Positions 50,732 through 60,407 of a stretch of 64,000 bases of DNA are shown piece by piece. The translations under genes and the position numbers were made by a program. The notes under the pieces were generated by a model. The model saw nothing but the letters and a program-made list of their open reading frames with translations. It did not search any database and was not told the DNA's origin. The first letter of the stretch is position 1; each line of letters begins with the position of its first letter. Origin of the DNA: Lachnospiraceae bacterium (lineage in GTDB: Bacteria; Bacillota; Clostridia; Lachnospirales; Lachnospiraceae); contig JAFTPP010000028.1 in NCBI GenBank assembly GCA_017463255.1, forward strand, positions 1 to 64,000, written 5' to 3'.

Positions 50732-51166
50732 TTAACCTAAATTTCCCGGTCCAAATCCTTCCGGCACAAGTTCTGCCAAAGACATCACCTTATATTCTTC
50801 TTCATTCTTTGCCATAATTACCATAAACTCTTGGGGATTACAAAATTCCATCATAACCTGTCTGCATACACCGCAAGGCGAACAATAACCAAGGTTTTTA
50901 GCAGTCTCAGCTCCACCTGCAACCGCAATCATGGAAAATTTCTTTTCCCCTTCGCTTACAGCCTTAAAAAAAGCAGTTCGCTCCGCACAATTGGTTGGTG
51001 AATAAGCAGCATTTTCAATATTGCAGCCTCCGTAAACCGCGCCGCTTTTTGCAAGCAATGCAGCTCCAACCCTAAAATGAGAATATGGTGTATAAGAAAA
51101 CTCACGCATTCTCATAGCTTCTTTAATTAGTTCCCTGATTTTTTCTTTTTCATTAATAACTTCCAT
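50732..51166 (-). CDS. cdd: Cytidine deaminase
   Basis: 144 residues from the ATG at 51166. It deaminates cytidine and deoxycytidine. Seen: YTPYSHFRVGAALL, GGCNIENAAY, the zinc Cys and catalytic Glu in NCAERTAFFKAV, and the two zinc Cys in SPCGVCRQVMMEF. The frame extends to 51223 but the family begins near EKEKIRELIKEAM; AGGA lies 8 bases before 51166. deoC lies just upstream; together they form a nucleoside salvage pair. Confidence 0.92.
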   Translation of the reverse strand: MEVINEKEKIRELIKEAMRMREFSYTPYSHFRVGAALLAKSGAVYGGCNIENAAYSPTNCAERTAFFKAVSEGEKKFSMIAVAGGAETAKNLGYCSPCGVCRQVMMEFCNPQEFMVIMAKNEEEYKVMSLAELVPEGFGPGNLG

Positions 51167-51206
51167 ACTCCACATCCTCATGGCGTCAACTTCTGACATC
51201 CTACTA

Positions 51207-51875
51207 TTAGTATTGTCCGTCACTTGCCTCAGATTTCATAATCTTCACAAGACGGCTGGTTCCTAATCTGTCAGCACCTAATTCTACGAATTTATCTGCA
51301 TCGTCAAAGCTTGCAATTCCGCCTGCTGCCTTAATCTTAACTTCTTTTCCCACATGCTTTGCAAACAATGCCACATCATCAAAAGTAGCACCGGCAGTCG
51401 AAAATCCCGTAGATGTCTTAATGTAATCAGCACCTGCTTCCGTTACAATTTCACACATCTTTATTTTTTCCTCATCTGATAAAAGACAGGTTTCAATAAT
51501 CACCTTTAAGATTCTGTCCTGACATGCTTCTTTAATTGCTCTAATTTCTTTTGTTATAGCATCATAATCACGGTTTTTTAAATCCGTAATATTAATTACC
51601 ATATCAATTTCATCCGCACCATTATTTACAGCATCTTTTGTTTCAAACACTTTTACAGCTGTTGTATGGTATCCGTTTGGGAAACCGATTACAGTACATA
51701 CTGCCATTTTCCCGTTTAAATATTCAGAAGCTCTTTTAACATAACACGGCGGAATACAAACAGATGCAGTCTGATATTTCATTGCATCATCCAAAATCTG
51801 TTTTATTTCCTCCCATGTAGCAGTTTGTGCAAGCAATGTATGGTCCACTTTATTCAGTATTATTTCTTTTTCCAT
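51207..51875 (-). CDS. deoC: Deoxyribose-phosphate aldolase
   Basis: 222 residues from the ATG at 51875. It splits 2-deoxyribose-5-phosphate into glyceraldehyde-3-phosphate and acetaldehyde. The Schiff-base lysine is in [17 protein letters not shown] at the N-terminus and [13 protein letters not shown] at the phosphate site are typical. AAGGATAATC precedes this ATG; the longer frame to 51944 overlaps truA and has no ribosome site. Cotranscribed with cdd for deoxynucleoside use. Confidence 0.94.
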   Translation of the reverse strand: MEKEIILNKVDHTLLAQTATWEEIKQILDDAMKYQTASVCIPPCYVKRASEYLNGKMAVCTVIGFPNGYHTTAVKVFETKDAVNNGADEIDMVINITDLKNRDYDAITKEIRAIKEACQDRILKVIIETCLLSDEEKIKMCEIVTEAGADYIKTSTGFSTAGATFDDVALFAKHVGKEVKIKAAGGIASFDDADKFVELGADRLGTSRLVKIMKSEASDGQY

Positions 51876-51916
51876 GATTATCCTTTCCATGCAAGGCGTC
51901 TTTATATAGCCCCAAA

Positions 51917-52657
51917 TTAATGATATTTTACTTCCATAAGGCATAAGCCTTTTGCAGGGACTAATGGGCCTGCATTTTCCCTAATTTTAGAATCTAAAAT
52001 TCCTTCCATATCTTCGGGCTTACGTTTTCCTAACCCTACTTCAATCAGAGTTCCCGTCAGAATCCGGACCATATGATACAAAAAACCATCCCCCTGATAA
52101 GTAAAAGTAATCATGTCATTTTCTTTTTGAATCACAATGTCCTTCACTGTTCTTACTGTAGACTTTTTCCCCTTTTTTGCAGAAGTAAAAGCCTTATAAT
52201 CATGGGTTCCGCACAAATACCGTGAAGCCTCTCTCATGGCATCTACATCAAGGGTTTCTTCCACCACGAAGGCATATTTACGTGCAAACACATGGGGAAT
52301 ATTGCTGTTTATCACCCGATACGTATAGGTCTTTTCCACGGCATTTAATCTGCTGTGAAATCTGGGTGCTACTTCTTCTATCCTGATTACGCCAATATCC
52401 TCAGGCAGATAACGGTTCAAATACTCCATTACTTCCTGTGGTAAAACCGGCTCATTTAAATGAAAATTAGCCACCTGACCCACTGCATGGACTCCCGCAT
52501 CCGTTCTTCCCGAACCATCCACCTGCACAAATTCACCTGTCATCTTGGTAAGAATAGCTTCTAACTTACCCTGAATAGTATTATCCGTAGAATCCTGCTT
52601 CTGCCAACCCTGATATCTGGTTCCTTCATACTGTACCAAAATCCGATAATTATTCAT
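51917..52657 (-). CDS. truA: tRNA pseudouridine(38-40) synthase TruA
   Basis: 246 residues. It converts U38-40 in the tRNA anticodon arm to pseudouridine. Catalytic Asp is in [29 protein letters not shown] and YTYRVI are typical. The start at 52657 has AGGACAAGT upstream and overlaps the end of the AI-2E-type permease by 8 bases, so the two are coupled. Confidence 0.95.
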   Translation of the reverse strand: MNNYRILVQYEGTRYQGWQKQDSTDNTIQGKLEAILTKMTGEFVQVDGSGRTDAGVHAVGQVANFHLNEPVLPQEVMEYLNRYLPEDIGVIRIEEVAPRFHSRLNAVEKTYTYRVINSNIPHVFARKYAFVVEETLDVDAMREASRYLCGTHDYKAFTSAKKGKKSTVRTVKDIVIQKENDMITFTYQGDGFLYHMVRILTGTLIEVGLGKRKPEDMEGILDSKIRENAGPLVPAKGLCLMEVKYH

Positions 52658-53840
52658 ACTTGTCCTGTTCACTCTGTTCTGTTTCTTTTTTACCTATGTA
52701 TTCCAAATCATATTTATCTAATTGTCTGAAATCATTCACTTTTTTAGCCAACAGTTTCAAACTATTCTTGGTGGTATCAAATACACCGGCTTCATTTAAG
52801 TTAAGCACAATAATGCCAATCGGTAACGCAACAATCATACCGATAACCCCCGCCACTTTATATCCGATAAATAAGAGGAATAAAGTAGGAATTGGTTTTA
52901 ATCCGATACTGTCACCCATAATTTTGGGCTGGATAAACTGTCTTACTACCTGACTGATACCCCAGATAATCAAAAGTCCGATAGCCATCTGAATATCGCC
53001 GCCGCACAATTTGATAATAGCCCAAGGCACCATAATGGTTCCGGAACCAAAGAACGGTAATAAATCAAGGAATGCAATACCTAAGGCTACAAGCGGTGAG
53101 TATCTTACTCCTAAAATAAACAATCCCACTAATAATATGAGATAAATCCAAAATTCAATTTTAAACTGGGCGCTAAAATAACTACCTACGGAATGTTTCA
53201 AACTGTCCGTAATCAACTGCCATCTATGCTGTAATTTCTTAGGCACATATTTTTCAAAGGCATTCTGTAAATATTCTTTTTCTGCCACGAAGAAATAAGC
53301 AGACAAAATACACATGATTAGTGAAATCAAAAGTCCCGGAAGACTAAGTGCAAAGCTACCGATTGCGTCAATGGTAGGAGAACTGATTTTATTAATAAGG
53401 GTTCCTCCAACCTGTGAAAGATTAGAAGTCATATTTGACATGAATTCACGTACACCCTTAGGCAATTTAGCATAGATTCCCTGCCATTGTGTTGTAATAC
53501 TTTCAATATCATTTTTTAATCCTGCCCACATATCTGGAAGGTCTGTAATAAATCCAATCACCTGTTTAATCAATACCAGTAAAATAAAATAGAGTACTGA
53601 GACAACTGCTGCCAAAACCAATACAATAATGATTACGGACCCGGCTTTTCTTTTAATCCTTAACTTTTCTTCAAAAAATTTAACCGGCTTATTTGCGATT
53701 AAAGCAATAATCCAACCGATTAAAAACGGCATGAAGAACACCAATAATTTCGGCAAATAATAAATAACCCCTATTAATATTAAAATTGCCACAATGATAT
53801 TAATACTAACTTTTAAATACTGCTTTACATGACGATTCAT
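52650..53840 (-). CDS. AI-2E/PerM-family membrane protein (YtvI-like)
   Basis: 396 residues with about eight membrane spans (N-terminal three, a central amphipathic domain at residues 85-160, then GSYFSAQFKIEFWIYLILLV and the GIAFLDLLPFFGSGTIMVPW signature). This is the AI-2E transporter family; the sporulation protein YtvI belongs here too. The substrate is unknown and the AI-2 label is historical. It lies between engB and truA with short or overlapping spacers. Confidence 0.85.
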   Translation of the reverse strand: MNRHVKQYLKVSINIIVAILILIGVIYYLPKLLVFFMPFLIGWIIALIANKPVKFFEEKLRIKRKAGSVIIIVLVLAAVVSVLYFILLVLIKQVIGFITDLPDMWAGLKNDIESITTQWQGIYAKLPKGVREFMSNMTSNLSQVGGTLINKISSPTIDAIGSFALSLPGLLISLIMCILSAYFFVAEKEYLQNAFEKYVPKKLQHRWQLITDSLKHSVGSYFSAQFKIEFWIYLILLVGLFILGVRYSPLVALGIAFLDLLPFFGSGTIMVPWAIIKLCGGDIQMAIGLLIIWGISQVVRQFIQPKIMGDSIGLKPIPTLFLLFIGYKVAGVIGMIVALPIGIIVLNLNEAGVFDTTKNSLKLLAKKVNDFRQLDKYDLEYIGKKETEQSEQDKYE

Positions 53841-53843
53841 GTA

Positions 53844-54440
53844 TTACCCCTCCTTAGCACTTAAAAATTGATCAATCAATCCGTATATCTCATCCCGTCC
53901 CTGCTTTGTCTGTGAGGAAAAAGGAATCACAATGGTATCTTTTTCCGTTTTTAAAGCAGTTTTAATCAGTTTTACCTGCTTTTGTATCTGACTTCTGTTA
54001 ATCTTATCAAGCTTTGTAGCAATGATAATGGGCTGATATCCCTGATGTAAAATCCATTCATACATCATTTTATCATTTGCCCCCGGCTCATGTCGAATAT
54101 CAATTAACAAAAATACTGCCTTTAGTTGTTTGGACGTTCCAAGATAATTCTCAATCATCTTTCCCCATTTAATCTTGGTCTGCTCATCTACTTTTGCGAA
54201 ACCATATCCGGGAAGGTCAACAAAGTATAATTCATCATTAATATTGTAATAATTAATGGTCTGGGTTTTTCCCGGCTGTGCACTGGTCCTTGCAAGTGAC
54301 TTACGATTCATCAGGGCATTAATCAGTGATGATTTACCCACATTACTCTTTCCTGCAAATGCAATCTCTATTTTATCATTTTCAGGTAACGTGCTGGTAA
54401 TGCCGCATACCGTTTCCAAACTGACATTTTTTATAACCAT
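53844..54440 (-). CDS. engB: Ribosome biogenesis GTP-binding protein EngB/YsxC
   Basis: 198 residues. A small GTPase needed for late 50S assembly. Seen: G1 AFAGKSNVGKSSLINALMNR, G2 region TSAQPGKTQTINYY, G3 DLPGYGFAKVD, G4 IATKLDKINR. It lies directly downstream of lon (22-base gap), the typical Firmicutes order clpX-lon-engB. Confidence 0.96.
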   Translation of the reverse strand: MVIKNVSLETVCGITSTLPENDKIEIAFAGKSNVGKSSLINALMNRKSLARTSAQPGKTQTINYYNINDELYFVDLPGYGFAKVDEQTKIKWGKMIENYLGTSKQLKAVFLLIDIRHEPGANDKMMYEWILHQGYQPIIIATKLDKINRSQIQKQVKLIKTALKTEKDTIVIPFSSQTKQGRDEIYGLIDQFLSAKEG

Positions 54441-54462
54441 ATTTCCCTTCTCCTTAAAAATT

Positions 54463-56793
54463 CTAATCGGATACTAACGCATGTTCAAGAACTGTTTCCA
54501 TGTCACTCACATATACTATTTCAATATCCGCAGTAATCTCTTTTGAGATTTCCTCAACGTCTTTCTCATTTTCCTTTGGTACCAATACCTTTGTAATCCC
54601 TGCCATCTTCGCCGCAAGAATCTTCTCTTTTAACCCGCCAATGGGAAGTACTCTGCCGCGAAGCGTAATTTCTCCGGTCATGGCAACATCCGCACGTACC
54701 TTTTTACCGGTAATCACTGATAATAAAGCGGTTGCCATTGTAATACCGGCACTTGGTCCATCCTTAGGCACAGCCCCTTGCGGAATATGAATATGAAAAT
54801 CATTCTCCTTAAAAATCTTTGAATCAATCTGATACTTCTCACTGACAGACCGGATATAGCTCATGCCTGCCTTAGCAGACTCTTTCATAACATCACCAAG
54901 CTGACCAGTTAAGTCAATTTCACCTTTTCCGGGCATCATATTGACTTCCACCTGTAAGGTGTCGCCACCTACGCTGGTCCATGCAAGTCCCCGTACTATA
55001 CCTACTTCATCCTGAGTATTGACTCTATCTAAAGTATAGCGTATTTTGCCCAAATATTTCTTTAAGTTTCCGGCATTGACCTGAACGGATTTTTTGTTAT
55101 CCTTAAGAATCTCTTTTGCTGTTTTTCTGCATATCTGTCCGATTTTACGTTCCAGTTCACGAACACCTGCTTCTCTTGTATACCCTGAGATAATTAATTT
55201 AAGCGCCTGGTCACTAATCTTAAGCTGCTTATGATCCAAACCGTTTTTCTTAAGCTGTTTATCCAATAAATGTTCTTTTGCAATATGGAATTTCTCATTG
55301 GCTGTATAACTTGATACTTCCAAAATTTCCATACGGTCCAGTAAGGGTCTTGGAATGGTATTTTTATCATTTGCCGTAGCGATAAATAATACCTCAGATA
55401 AATCAAGGGGAATTTCCACATAATGGTCCCTGAATTTATTATTCTGTTCCGAATCCAATACTTCTAACAAAGCAGACGCAGTATCACCTCGCTGGTCCTT
55501 CCCCACTTTGTCAATCTCATCTAAAAGGATAAGGGGATTCTTTATGCCAACCTGACGTAAGCCTGCTGCAATTCTACCGGGCATAGCTCCCACATAAGTT
55601 TTACGGTGTCCTCTGATTTCTGCTTCATCCCTGACACCCCCCAAACAGATTCTTAAATACTTCTTATTTAAAGCCTCTGCAACAGAACGTGCTATGGAAG
55701 TCTTTCCGGTTCCCGGCGGTCCTACCAGACATAAAATCGGGCTTTCTCCCTTTTTCGTCAGTGTCCGTACCGCTAAAAATTCTACAATTCTTTCTTTAAT
55801 CTGTTCCAAACCATAGTGTTGTTCATCCAGAATTTTTTCCGCATAGTTAATGTCCGTATTATCTTTGGACATCTTATCCCATGGTAATTCTAACAGAGTT
55901 TCAATATATCCCCGCTCTACTGAGCTTTCAGTACTGCTACGGGATATAGCCTTAAATCTGGAAATCTCTTTACTGATTTTTTCCTTTACTTCCTTAGGCG
56001 CTTTTAATTTTTTAAGCTCCTCTTCAAAAGTATCCGCATCAGAATAGGGATTATCCTCCCCTAATTCTTCCCTGATAAACTGCATCTGTTCACGAAGCAG
56101 ATATTCCTTCTGATTCTTCTCTACTTTTCCTTTGACTCTTTCGGTCAAATCAATTCTAATCTTAGCTACATTGATTTCATTGGCCAGAATTCCTGTAACT
56201 TCATCATAAAGACTTTCTAAATCATTGCATTCCAACACGCGTTGCTTTTTCAAAAAATCAATAGGAAGATTCATTCCGATATGATTCAGTAAGCCCATAA
56301 GATATGCAGTATCCGGCTCATTTGCTTCTTCCATAAATGTAGCAATAGTCTTACCCGCCTTTGGATAATATCTGCTGTATTCTTCAAGCATCTCCTGAAT
56401 CTGGCGATTCATGGCATCTGTTTCATAGTCTGCTTTTTCATCCGTTTGTGTTTCTAACGGTTCTATATCAGCAATCAACAGTTCTTTGCTTTCTTCAAAC
56501 TGTATGAGTCTTGCTTTTTCTAATCCATCCACCAGGATTCTTACAATCTTATTTGGAAGCTTTGATATCTGCTTAATCTCAGCTATGGTTCCAATGGTAA
56601 ATACATCATCAATGTCCGGATTTTCAGTATCGGCACTTTTCTGAGTCACCAAAAAAACCTTCTGATCGTTCATCATGGCTTTTTCTACTGCGCTAATAGA
56701 TTTTTCCCGGCTCAAATCAAAATGAATAATCATTCCCGGAAATATAGTTAAGCCGCGCAATGCGATTGCGGGCATTGTTGTCTTTTCTGTCAT
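54463..56793 (-). CDS. lon: ATP-dependent protease Lon
   Basis: 776 residues. Seen: the N-terminal substrate domain ([20 protein letters not shown]-type start), the coiled middle, AAA ATPase with Walker [16 protein letters not shown] and Walker [14 protein letters not shown], and the C-terminal protease with catalytic Ser in [13 protein letters not shown] and Lys in [13 protein letters not shown]. It degrades misfolded and regulatory proteins in the cytoplasm. Between clpX and engB. Confidence 0.97.
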   Translation of the reverse strand: MTEKTTMPAIALRGLTIFPGMIIHFDLSREKSISAVEKAMMNDQKVFLVTQKSADTENPDIDDVFTIGTIAEIKQISKLPNKIVRILVDGLEKARLIQFEESKELLIADIEPLETQTDEKADYETDAMNRQIQEMLEEYSRYYPKAGKTIATFMEEANEPDTAYLMGLLNHIGMNLPIDFLKKQRVLECNDLESLYDEVTGILANEINVAKIRIDLTERVKGKVEKNQKEYLLREQMQFIREELGEDNPYSDADTFEEELKKLKAPKEVKEKISKEISRFKAISRSSTESSVERGYIETLLELPWDKMSKDNTDINYAEKILDEQHYGLEQIKERIVEFLAVRTLTKKGESPILCLVGPPGTGKTSIARSVAEALNKKYLRICLGGVRDEAEIRGHRKTYVGAMPGRIAAGLRQVGIKNPLILLDEIDKVGKDQRGDTASALLEVLDSEQNNKFRDHYVEIPLDLSEVLFIATANDKNTIPRPLLDRMEILEVSSYTANEKFHIAKEHLLDKQLKKNGLDHKQLKISDQALKLIISGYTREAGVRELERKIGQICRKTAKEILKDNKKSVQVNAGNLKKYLGKIRYTLDRVNTQDEVGIVRGLAWTSVGGDTLQVEVNMMPGKGEIDLTGQLGDVMKESAKAGMSYIRSVSEKYQIDSKIFKENDFHIHIPQGAVPKDGPSAGITMATALLSVITGKKVRADVAMTGEITLRGRVLPIGGLKEKILAAKMAGITKVLVPKENEKDVEEISKEITADIEIVYVSDMETVLEHALVSD

Positions 56794-56820
56794 ATTACAC
56801 CTTTCACCTTCAAAGCTCTT

Positions 56821-56856
56821 AAGAACAAATAAACTCCACCCGTTACTGGGTGGAGT
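56821..56856 (-). terminator. Terminator between clpX and lon
   Basis: Arms ACTCCACCC (56833-56841) and GGGTGGAGT (56848-56856) with a 6-base loop; on the minus strand followed by TTATTTGTTCTT. It is just past the clpX stop and would limit read-through into lon. Confidence 0.85.
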
Positions 56857-56889
56857 CCATCCTACTATGCCTTTTCAAGGTCAATATTA

Positions 56890-58131
56890 TTACTTATCTC
56901 GATATATAATCGTAGGCTCCCCGGTTCCCTCAACTACTTCTTTTGTTATTACACATCGTCCGATTGTGTCGTCAGACGGAATTCTATACATTAAGTCTAA
57001 CATAATCTTTTCCATAATGGAACGAAGACCTCTTGCTCCCGTCTTAAGTTCTTCTGCCTTCTTCGCAATTGCTTCCACTGCCTCATCATCAAAGGAAAGC
57101 TCAACCTCGTCAAATTCAAACAGTTTCTGGTATTGTTTTACCAATGCACTCTTAGGCTCTTTTAAAATGCGGATTAAGGCCTCCGTATCAAGACCATCCA
57201 AAGAAACCGTTATAGGAACACGTCCGATAAATTCAGGAATCAGTCCAAATTTCACAAGATCTTGTGGAATGACATGATGGAACAATTCTCCAATCTCATG
57301 TTCACTCTTATTTACCTTTTCCTGATTAAAACCAATTACCTTGCGGTCAAGTCTTGTCTCAACAATCTTCTCAAGACCGTCAAAAGCTCCGCCACAAATG
57401 AATAAGATATTGGAGGTATCAATCTGAATTAAATCCTGATGAGGATGTTTTCTGCCCCCTTGTGGCGGAACACTTGCAACAGTACCTTCAATAATCTTAA
57501 GAAGTGCCTGCTGTACACCTTCACCGGAAACATCACGGGTAATTGATACGTTCTCACTCTTTTTGGTTATCTTATCAATTTCATCAATATATATCATACC
57601 CAACTGGGCTTTTTCCACATCATAATCTGCTGCCTGGATTAATTTTAACAGAATGTTCTCAACATCTTCGCCTACATATCCGGCCTCAGTCAGAGTGGTT
57701 GCATCTGCGATTGCAAAAGGCACATTAATAATCTTAGCCAAAGTCTGTGCTAAGTAAGTCTTACCCGAACCGGTAGGACCTATCATAATAACATTGGATT
57801 TTTGCAATTCAATGTCACAGTCTTTGCCTGCGGTAATTCTCTTATAATGATTATAAACGGCTACAGAGAGAACTTTTTTTGCTTCTTCCTGTCCGATTAC
57901 GTAATCATCCAGGAACTCTTTAATTTCAATTGGTTTCAAAAGATTAATCTGTGTATCTTTTTCTTCCGCCTGATCGTTCTCGTATTCCTCCTCAATAATA
58001 TCGGCACATATATCCACGCACTCATCGCAGATATACACTCCGGACGGTCCTGCAATGATCTTGCGCACCTGTCCCTGCGTCTTATTACAAAAAGAGCATC
58101 TTACCTTGTCGTCAGAATTCTTACCTGCCAT
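56890..58131 (-). CDS. clpX: ATP-dependent Clp protease ATP-binding subunit ClpX
   Basis: 413 residues from 58131, where GGAGAGTATA precedes the ATG. It unfolds substrates for ClpP. Seen: the N-terminal zinc-binding domain [10 protein letters not shown] and ICDECVDIC, Walker [13 protein letters not shown], Walker [10 protein letters not shown], and the ClpP-binding IGF-type loop near [10 protein letters not shown]. Downstream of clpP with a hairpin in the gap. Confidence 0.97.
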   Translation of the reverse strand: MAGKNSDDKVRCSFCNKTQGQVRKIIAGPSGVYICDECVDICADIIEEEYENDQAEEKDTQINLLKPIEIKEFLDDYVIGQEEAKKVLSVAVYNHYKRITAGKDCDIELQKSNVIMIGPTGSGKTYLAQTLAKIINVPFAIADATTLTEAGYVGEDVENILLKLIQAADYDVEKAQLGMIYIDEIDKITKKSENVSITRDVSGEGVQQALLKIIEGTVASVPPQGGRKHPHQDLIQIDTSNILFICGGAFDGLEKIVETRLDRKVIGFNQEKVNKSEHEIGELFHHVIPQDLVKFGLIPEFIGRVPITVSLDGLDTEALIRILKEPKSALVKQYQKLFEFDEVELSFDDEAVEAIAKKAEELKTGARGLRSIMEKIMLDLMYRIPSDDTIGRCVITKEVVEGTGEPTIIYRDK

Positions 58132-58146
58132 TATACTCTCCATTTC

Positions 58147-58174
58147 ATAAGTTTACGGTCCACCGTAAGCTTAT
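58147..58174 (-). promoter_or_regulatory. Hairpin in the clpP-clpX gap
   Basis: Arms ATAAGTTTACGG (58147-58158) and CCGTAAGCTTAT (58163-58174) pair with one mismatch over a 4-base loop, 16 bases before the clpX start codon. No U-run, so partial attenuation or RNA processing is more likely than full termination. Confidence 0.5.
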
Positions 58175-58194
58175 TTATTCCCTCATTTTAACTA

Positions 58195-58782
58195 CTATGC
58201 CTGACGGTTTTCGATTACCTTATCGATCAATCCGTATTCCATAGCTTCTGCTGCTGATTTCCAGTTGTCTCTTTCTGTGTCTGCAGCGATTACTTCATAA
58301 TCCTGTCCTGTGTTTGCAGCAAGGATTTTATTTAACTTTTCTTTTGTCTTTAAAATGTGTTTTGCAGCAATTTCGATTTCGGTTGCCTGACCCTGAGCTC
58401 CGCCAAGTGGCTGATGAATCATAATCTCTGCATTTGGAAGTGCCATTCTCTTTCCTTTTGCACCGCCTGCAAGTAAAAATGCTCCCATACTTGCTGCCAT
58501 ACCGATACAAATAGTGGACACATCACATTTAACATACTGCATCGTATCGTAAATTGCCATTCCTGCTGTTACACTACCACCCGGGCTGTTAATATATAAC
58601 TGAATATCCTTCTCCGGATCTTCTGCTTCCAAAAACAATAACTGTGCAACTACAAGACTTGCTGTTACTTCATTCACTTCTTCACCAAGAAAAATGATTC
58701 TATCTTTTAAGAGTCTTGAGTAAATATCATAGGAACGTTCTCCTCTGCTTGTCTGCTCTAAGACATAAGGTACTAAACTCAT
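58195..58782 (-). CDS. clpP: ATP-dependent Clp protease proteolytic subunit ClpP
   Basis: 195 residues. Catalytic triad seen as Ser98 in GMAASMGAF, His123 in IMIHQPLGG and Asp172 in [22 protein letters not shown] is the substrate strand. It forms the double-heptamer protease chamber for ClpX. Between tig and clpX in the usual Firmicutes order. Confidence 0.98.
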   Translation of the reverse strand: MSLVPYVLEQTSRGERSYDIYSRLLKDRIIFLGEEVNEVTASLVVAQLLFLEAEDPEKDIQLYINSPGGSVTAGMAIYDTMQYVKCDVSTICIGMAASMGAFLLAGGAKGKRMALPNAEIMIHQPLGGAQGQATEIEIAAKHILKTKEKLNKILAANTGQDYEVIAADTERDNWKSAAEAMEYGLIDKVIENRQA

Positions 58783-58827
58783 GTTATCTGCCTCCTGTTA
58801 AAATTCCTATTCATACCATAACATATT

Positions 58828-58887
58828 TTTTAAAGCATTGCATTAAACTTTTGTTTTATTAAGAAAAGTTTAATGAATGCTTTAAAA
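58828..58887. repeat. Long AT-rich palindrome between clpP and tig
   Basis: Arms at 58828-58852 and 58864-58887 are complementary over 24 bp with one bulged G, around an 11-base loop. It lies directly after the tig stop (58896) and before clpP. The stem is far longer than needed for a terminator and lacks a clean U-run. Confidence 0.65.
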
Positions 58888-58895
58888 TCAATTCA

Positions 58896-60311
58896 TTATT
58901 CTTCAGTTTTCTTTGCAGCTGCTTTCTTTGCCGGAGCCTTCTTAGCAGGTGCTTTCTTAGCAGGTGCTTCTTTTGCATCTGCGTCTGCATCAGCAGCAGC
59001 TTTCTTAGCAGGTGCTTTCTTTGTTGCAGCAGCTTCTTTTGCTTCTGCAATAACTAATTCAACAGCTTTCTGAATAGCAAGATCTAACATAATCTGTTTC
59101 TTTTCTTCTTCACCGATGATTTCTTTTACTTTATCAAGTTCCATCTGGTAAGCGTCTGCCATTCTCTGTAATTCTGCTGCATATTCATCTTCTGTAGCGC
59201 TAAGACCTTCAGCAGCTACAACAGCTTCTAATACAAGTCTTGACTGGATTCTCTTTAATGCCTGAGGTTTTACCTGTTCAATCATCATCTGGTAGTTAAG
59301 GCCTGTGAACTGGAAGTACTGTTCCATTGTAAGACCCTGCATCTGAATTCTCTGAGCAAATTCATCTACCATCTGTCTCTGCTGCGTTTCTACCATAGCA
59401 TCCGGAATTTCCATCTTAGCATCTTCAATAATTGCTGCGATTACTTCGTCTTCCTTAGCATCTTTTGCAGCTTTTTCTTTCTTGCCTGCGATTTCTCTTC
59501 TGATATCTTCTTTGTACTCTGCCAAAGTATCGTATTCAGAAACTTCGCTTGCAAATTCATCATCTAATTCAGGAAGTTCTTTTTCTTTGATTTCAAGAAC
59601 TTTTACCTTGAACATTGCTGGCTTGCCTGCAAGTTCAGGTGCATGATATTCTTCAGGGAAAGTAACGTTTACTTCTACTTCGTCACCAACATTCTTACCA
59701 ACTAACTGGTCTTCGAATGTATCGATGAATGAATGAGAACCGATTTCAAGAGAGTAGTTTTCTCCCTTTCCGCCAGGGAATGCTTCGCCATCAACAAATC
59801 CTTCGAAGTCGATTACTGTTGTGTCGCCCATTTTTACAGGTCTTTCAACAGATACAGTTCTTGCATTGTTTTCTCTCTGTTTGTTTAATTCTTCGTTGAT
59901 TTCATCTTCTGTTACATCAAGGTTTGCTTTAGAAACTTTGATTCCTTTGTACTTTCCGAGTGTTACTTCCGGTTTTAAAGCAACAGTTGCTGTAAAGATG
60001 AATGGCTTTCCTGCTTCAAGCTGTACTACATCAATCTTAGGCTGAGATACAACTTCTTCTGTACACTCATCTAAAGCTTTTGCGTATGCTTCAGGAATTA
60101 ATTCGTTCGCAGCATCTTCATAGAAAACTTCTGCTCCGTACATTTTTTCAATCATCTTACGCGGAACTTTTCCTTTACGGAATCCCGGAACACTGATTTT
60201 GCTCTTATTTTTCTGATAAGCCTTTTCAACCGCAGCTTCAAAATCTTCTGCTGATGCTTCGATTGTAAGCTTCGCCATGTTCTTTTCTAATTTTTCTACC
60301 TGTAAACTCAT
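58896..60311 (-). CDS. tig: Trigger factor with histone-like Lys/Ala/Pro C-terminal tail
   Basis: 471 residues. A ribosome-bound chaperone: N-terminal ribosome-docking signature GFRKGKVPRK (residues 43-52), FKBP-type PPIase domain (about 150-250, MGDTTVIDFEGFVDGEAFPG) and the helical C-terminal arms. Residues about 428-471 are an added tail of TKKAPAKK, then Ala/Asp repeats, then KKAPAKKAPAKKAAAKK, resembling histone H1-like tails. The family normally ends near residue 430. AAGGAGGAAG precedes the ATG. Followed by clpP. Confidence 0.95.
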   Translation of the reverse strand: MSLQVEKLEKNMAKLTIEASAEDFEAAVEKAYQKNKSKISVPGFRKGKVPRKMIEKMYGAEVFYEDAANELIPEAYAKALDECTEEVVSQPKIDVVQLEAGKPFIFTATVALKPEVTLGKYKGIKVSKANLDVTEDEINEELNKQRENNARTVSVERPVKMGDTTVIDFEGFVDGEAFPGGKGENYSLEIGSHSFIDTFEDQLVGKNVGDEVEVNVTFPEEYHAPELAGKPAMFKVKVLEIKEKELPELDDEFASEVSEYDTLAEYKEDIRREIAGKKEKAAKDAKEDEVIAAIIEDAKMEIPDAMVETQQRQMVDEFAQRIQMQGLTMEQYFQFTGLNYQMMIEQVKPQALKRIQSRLVLEAVVAAEGLSATEDEYAAELQRMADAYQMELDKVKEIIGEEEKKQIMLDLAIQKAVELVIAEAKEAAATKKAPAKKAAADADADAKEAPAKKAPAKKAPAKKAAAKKTEE

Positions 60312-60389
60312 TGATTTACTTCCTCCTTAAATTACCTCTGTGAAACCTATATATTAAGGGCTTTTGGCCACACTCACAGTCATTTTGCA

Positions 60390-60395
60390 ATTATA
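60390..60395 (-). promoter_or_regulatory. -10 box of the tig promoter
   Basis: On the minus strand this reads TATAAT, about 80 bases before the tig ATG. The -35 region at 17 bases is not close to consensus, so the promoter call rests on the -10 and on position. Confidence 0.45.
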
Positions 60396-60407
60396 TCATA
60401 ACTCTTT

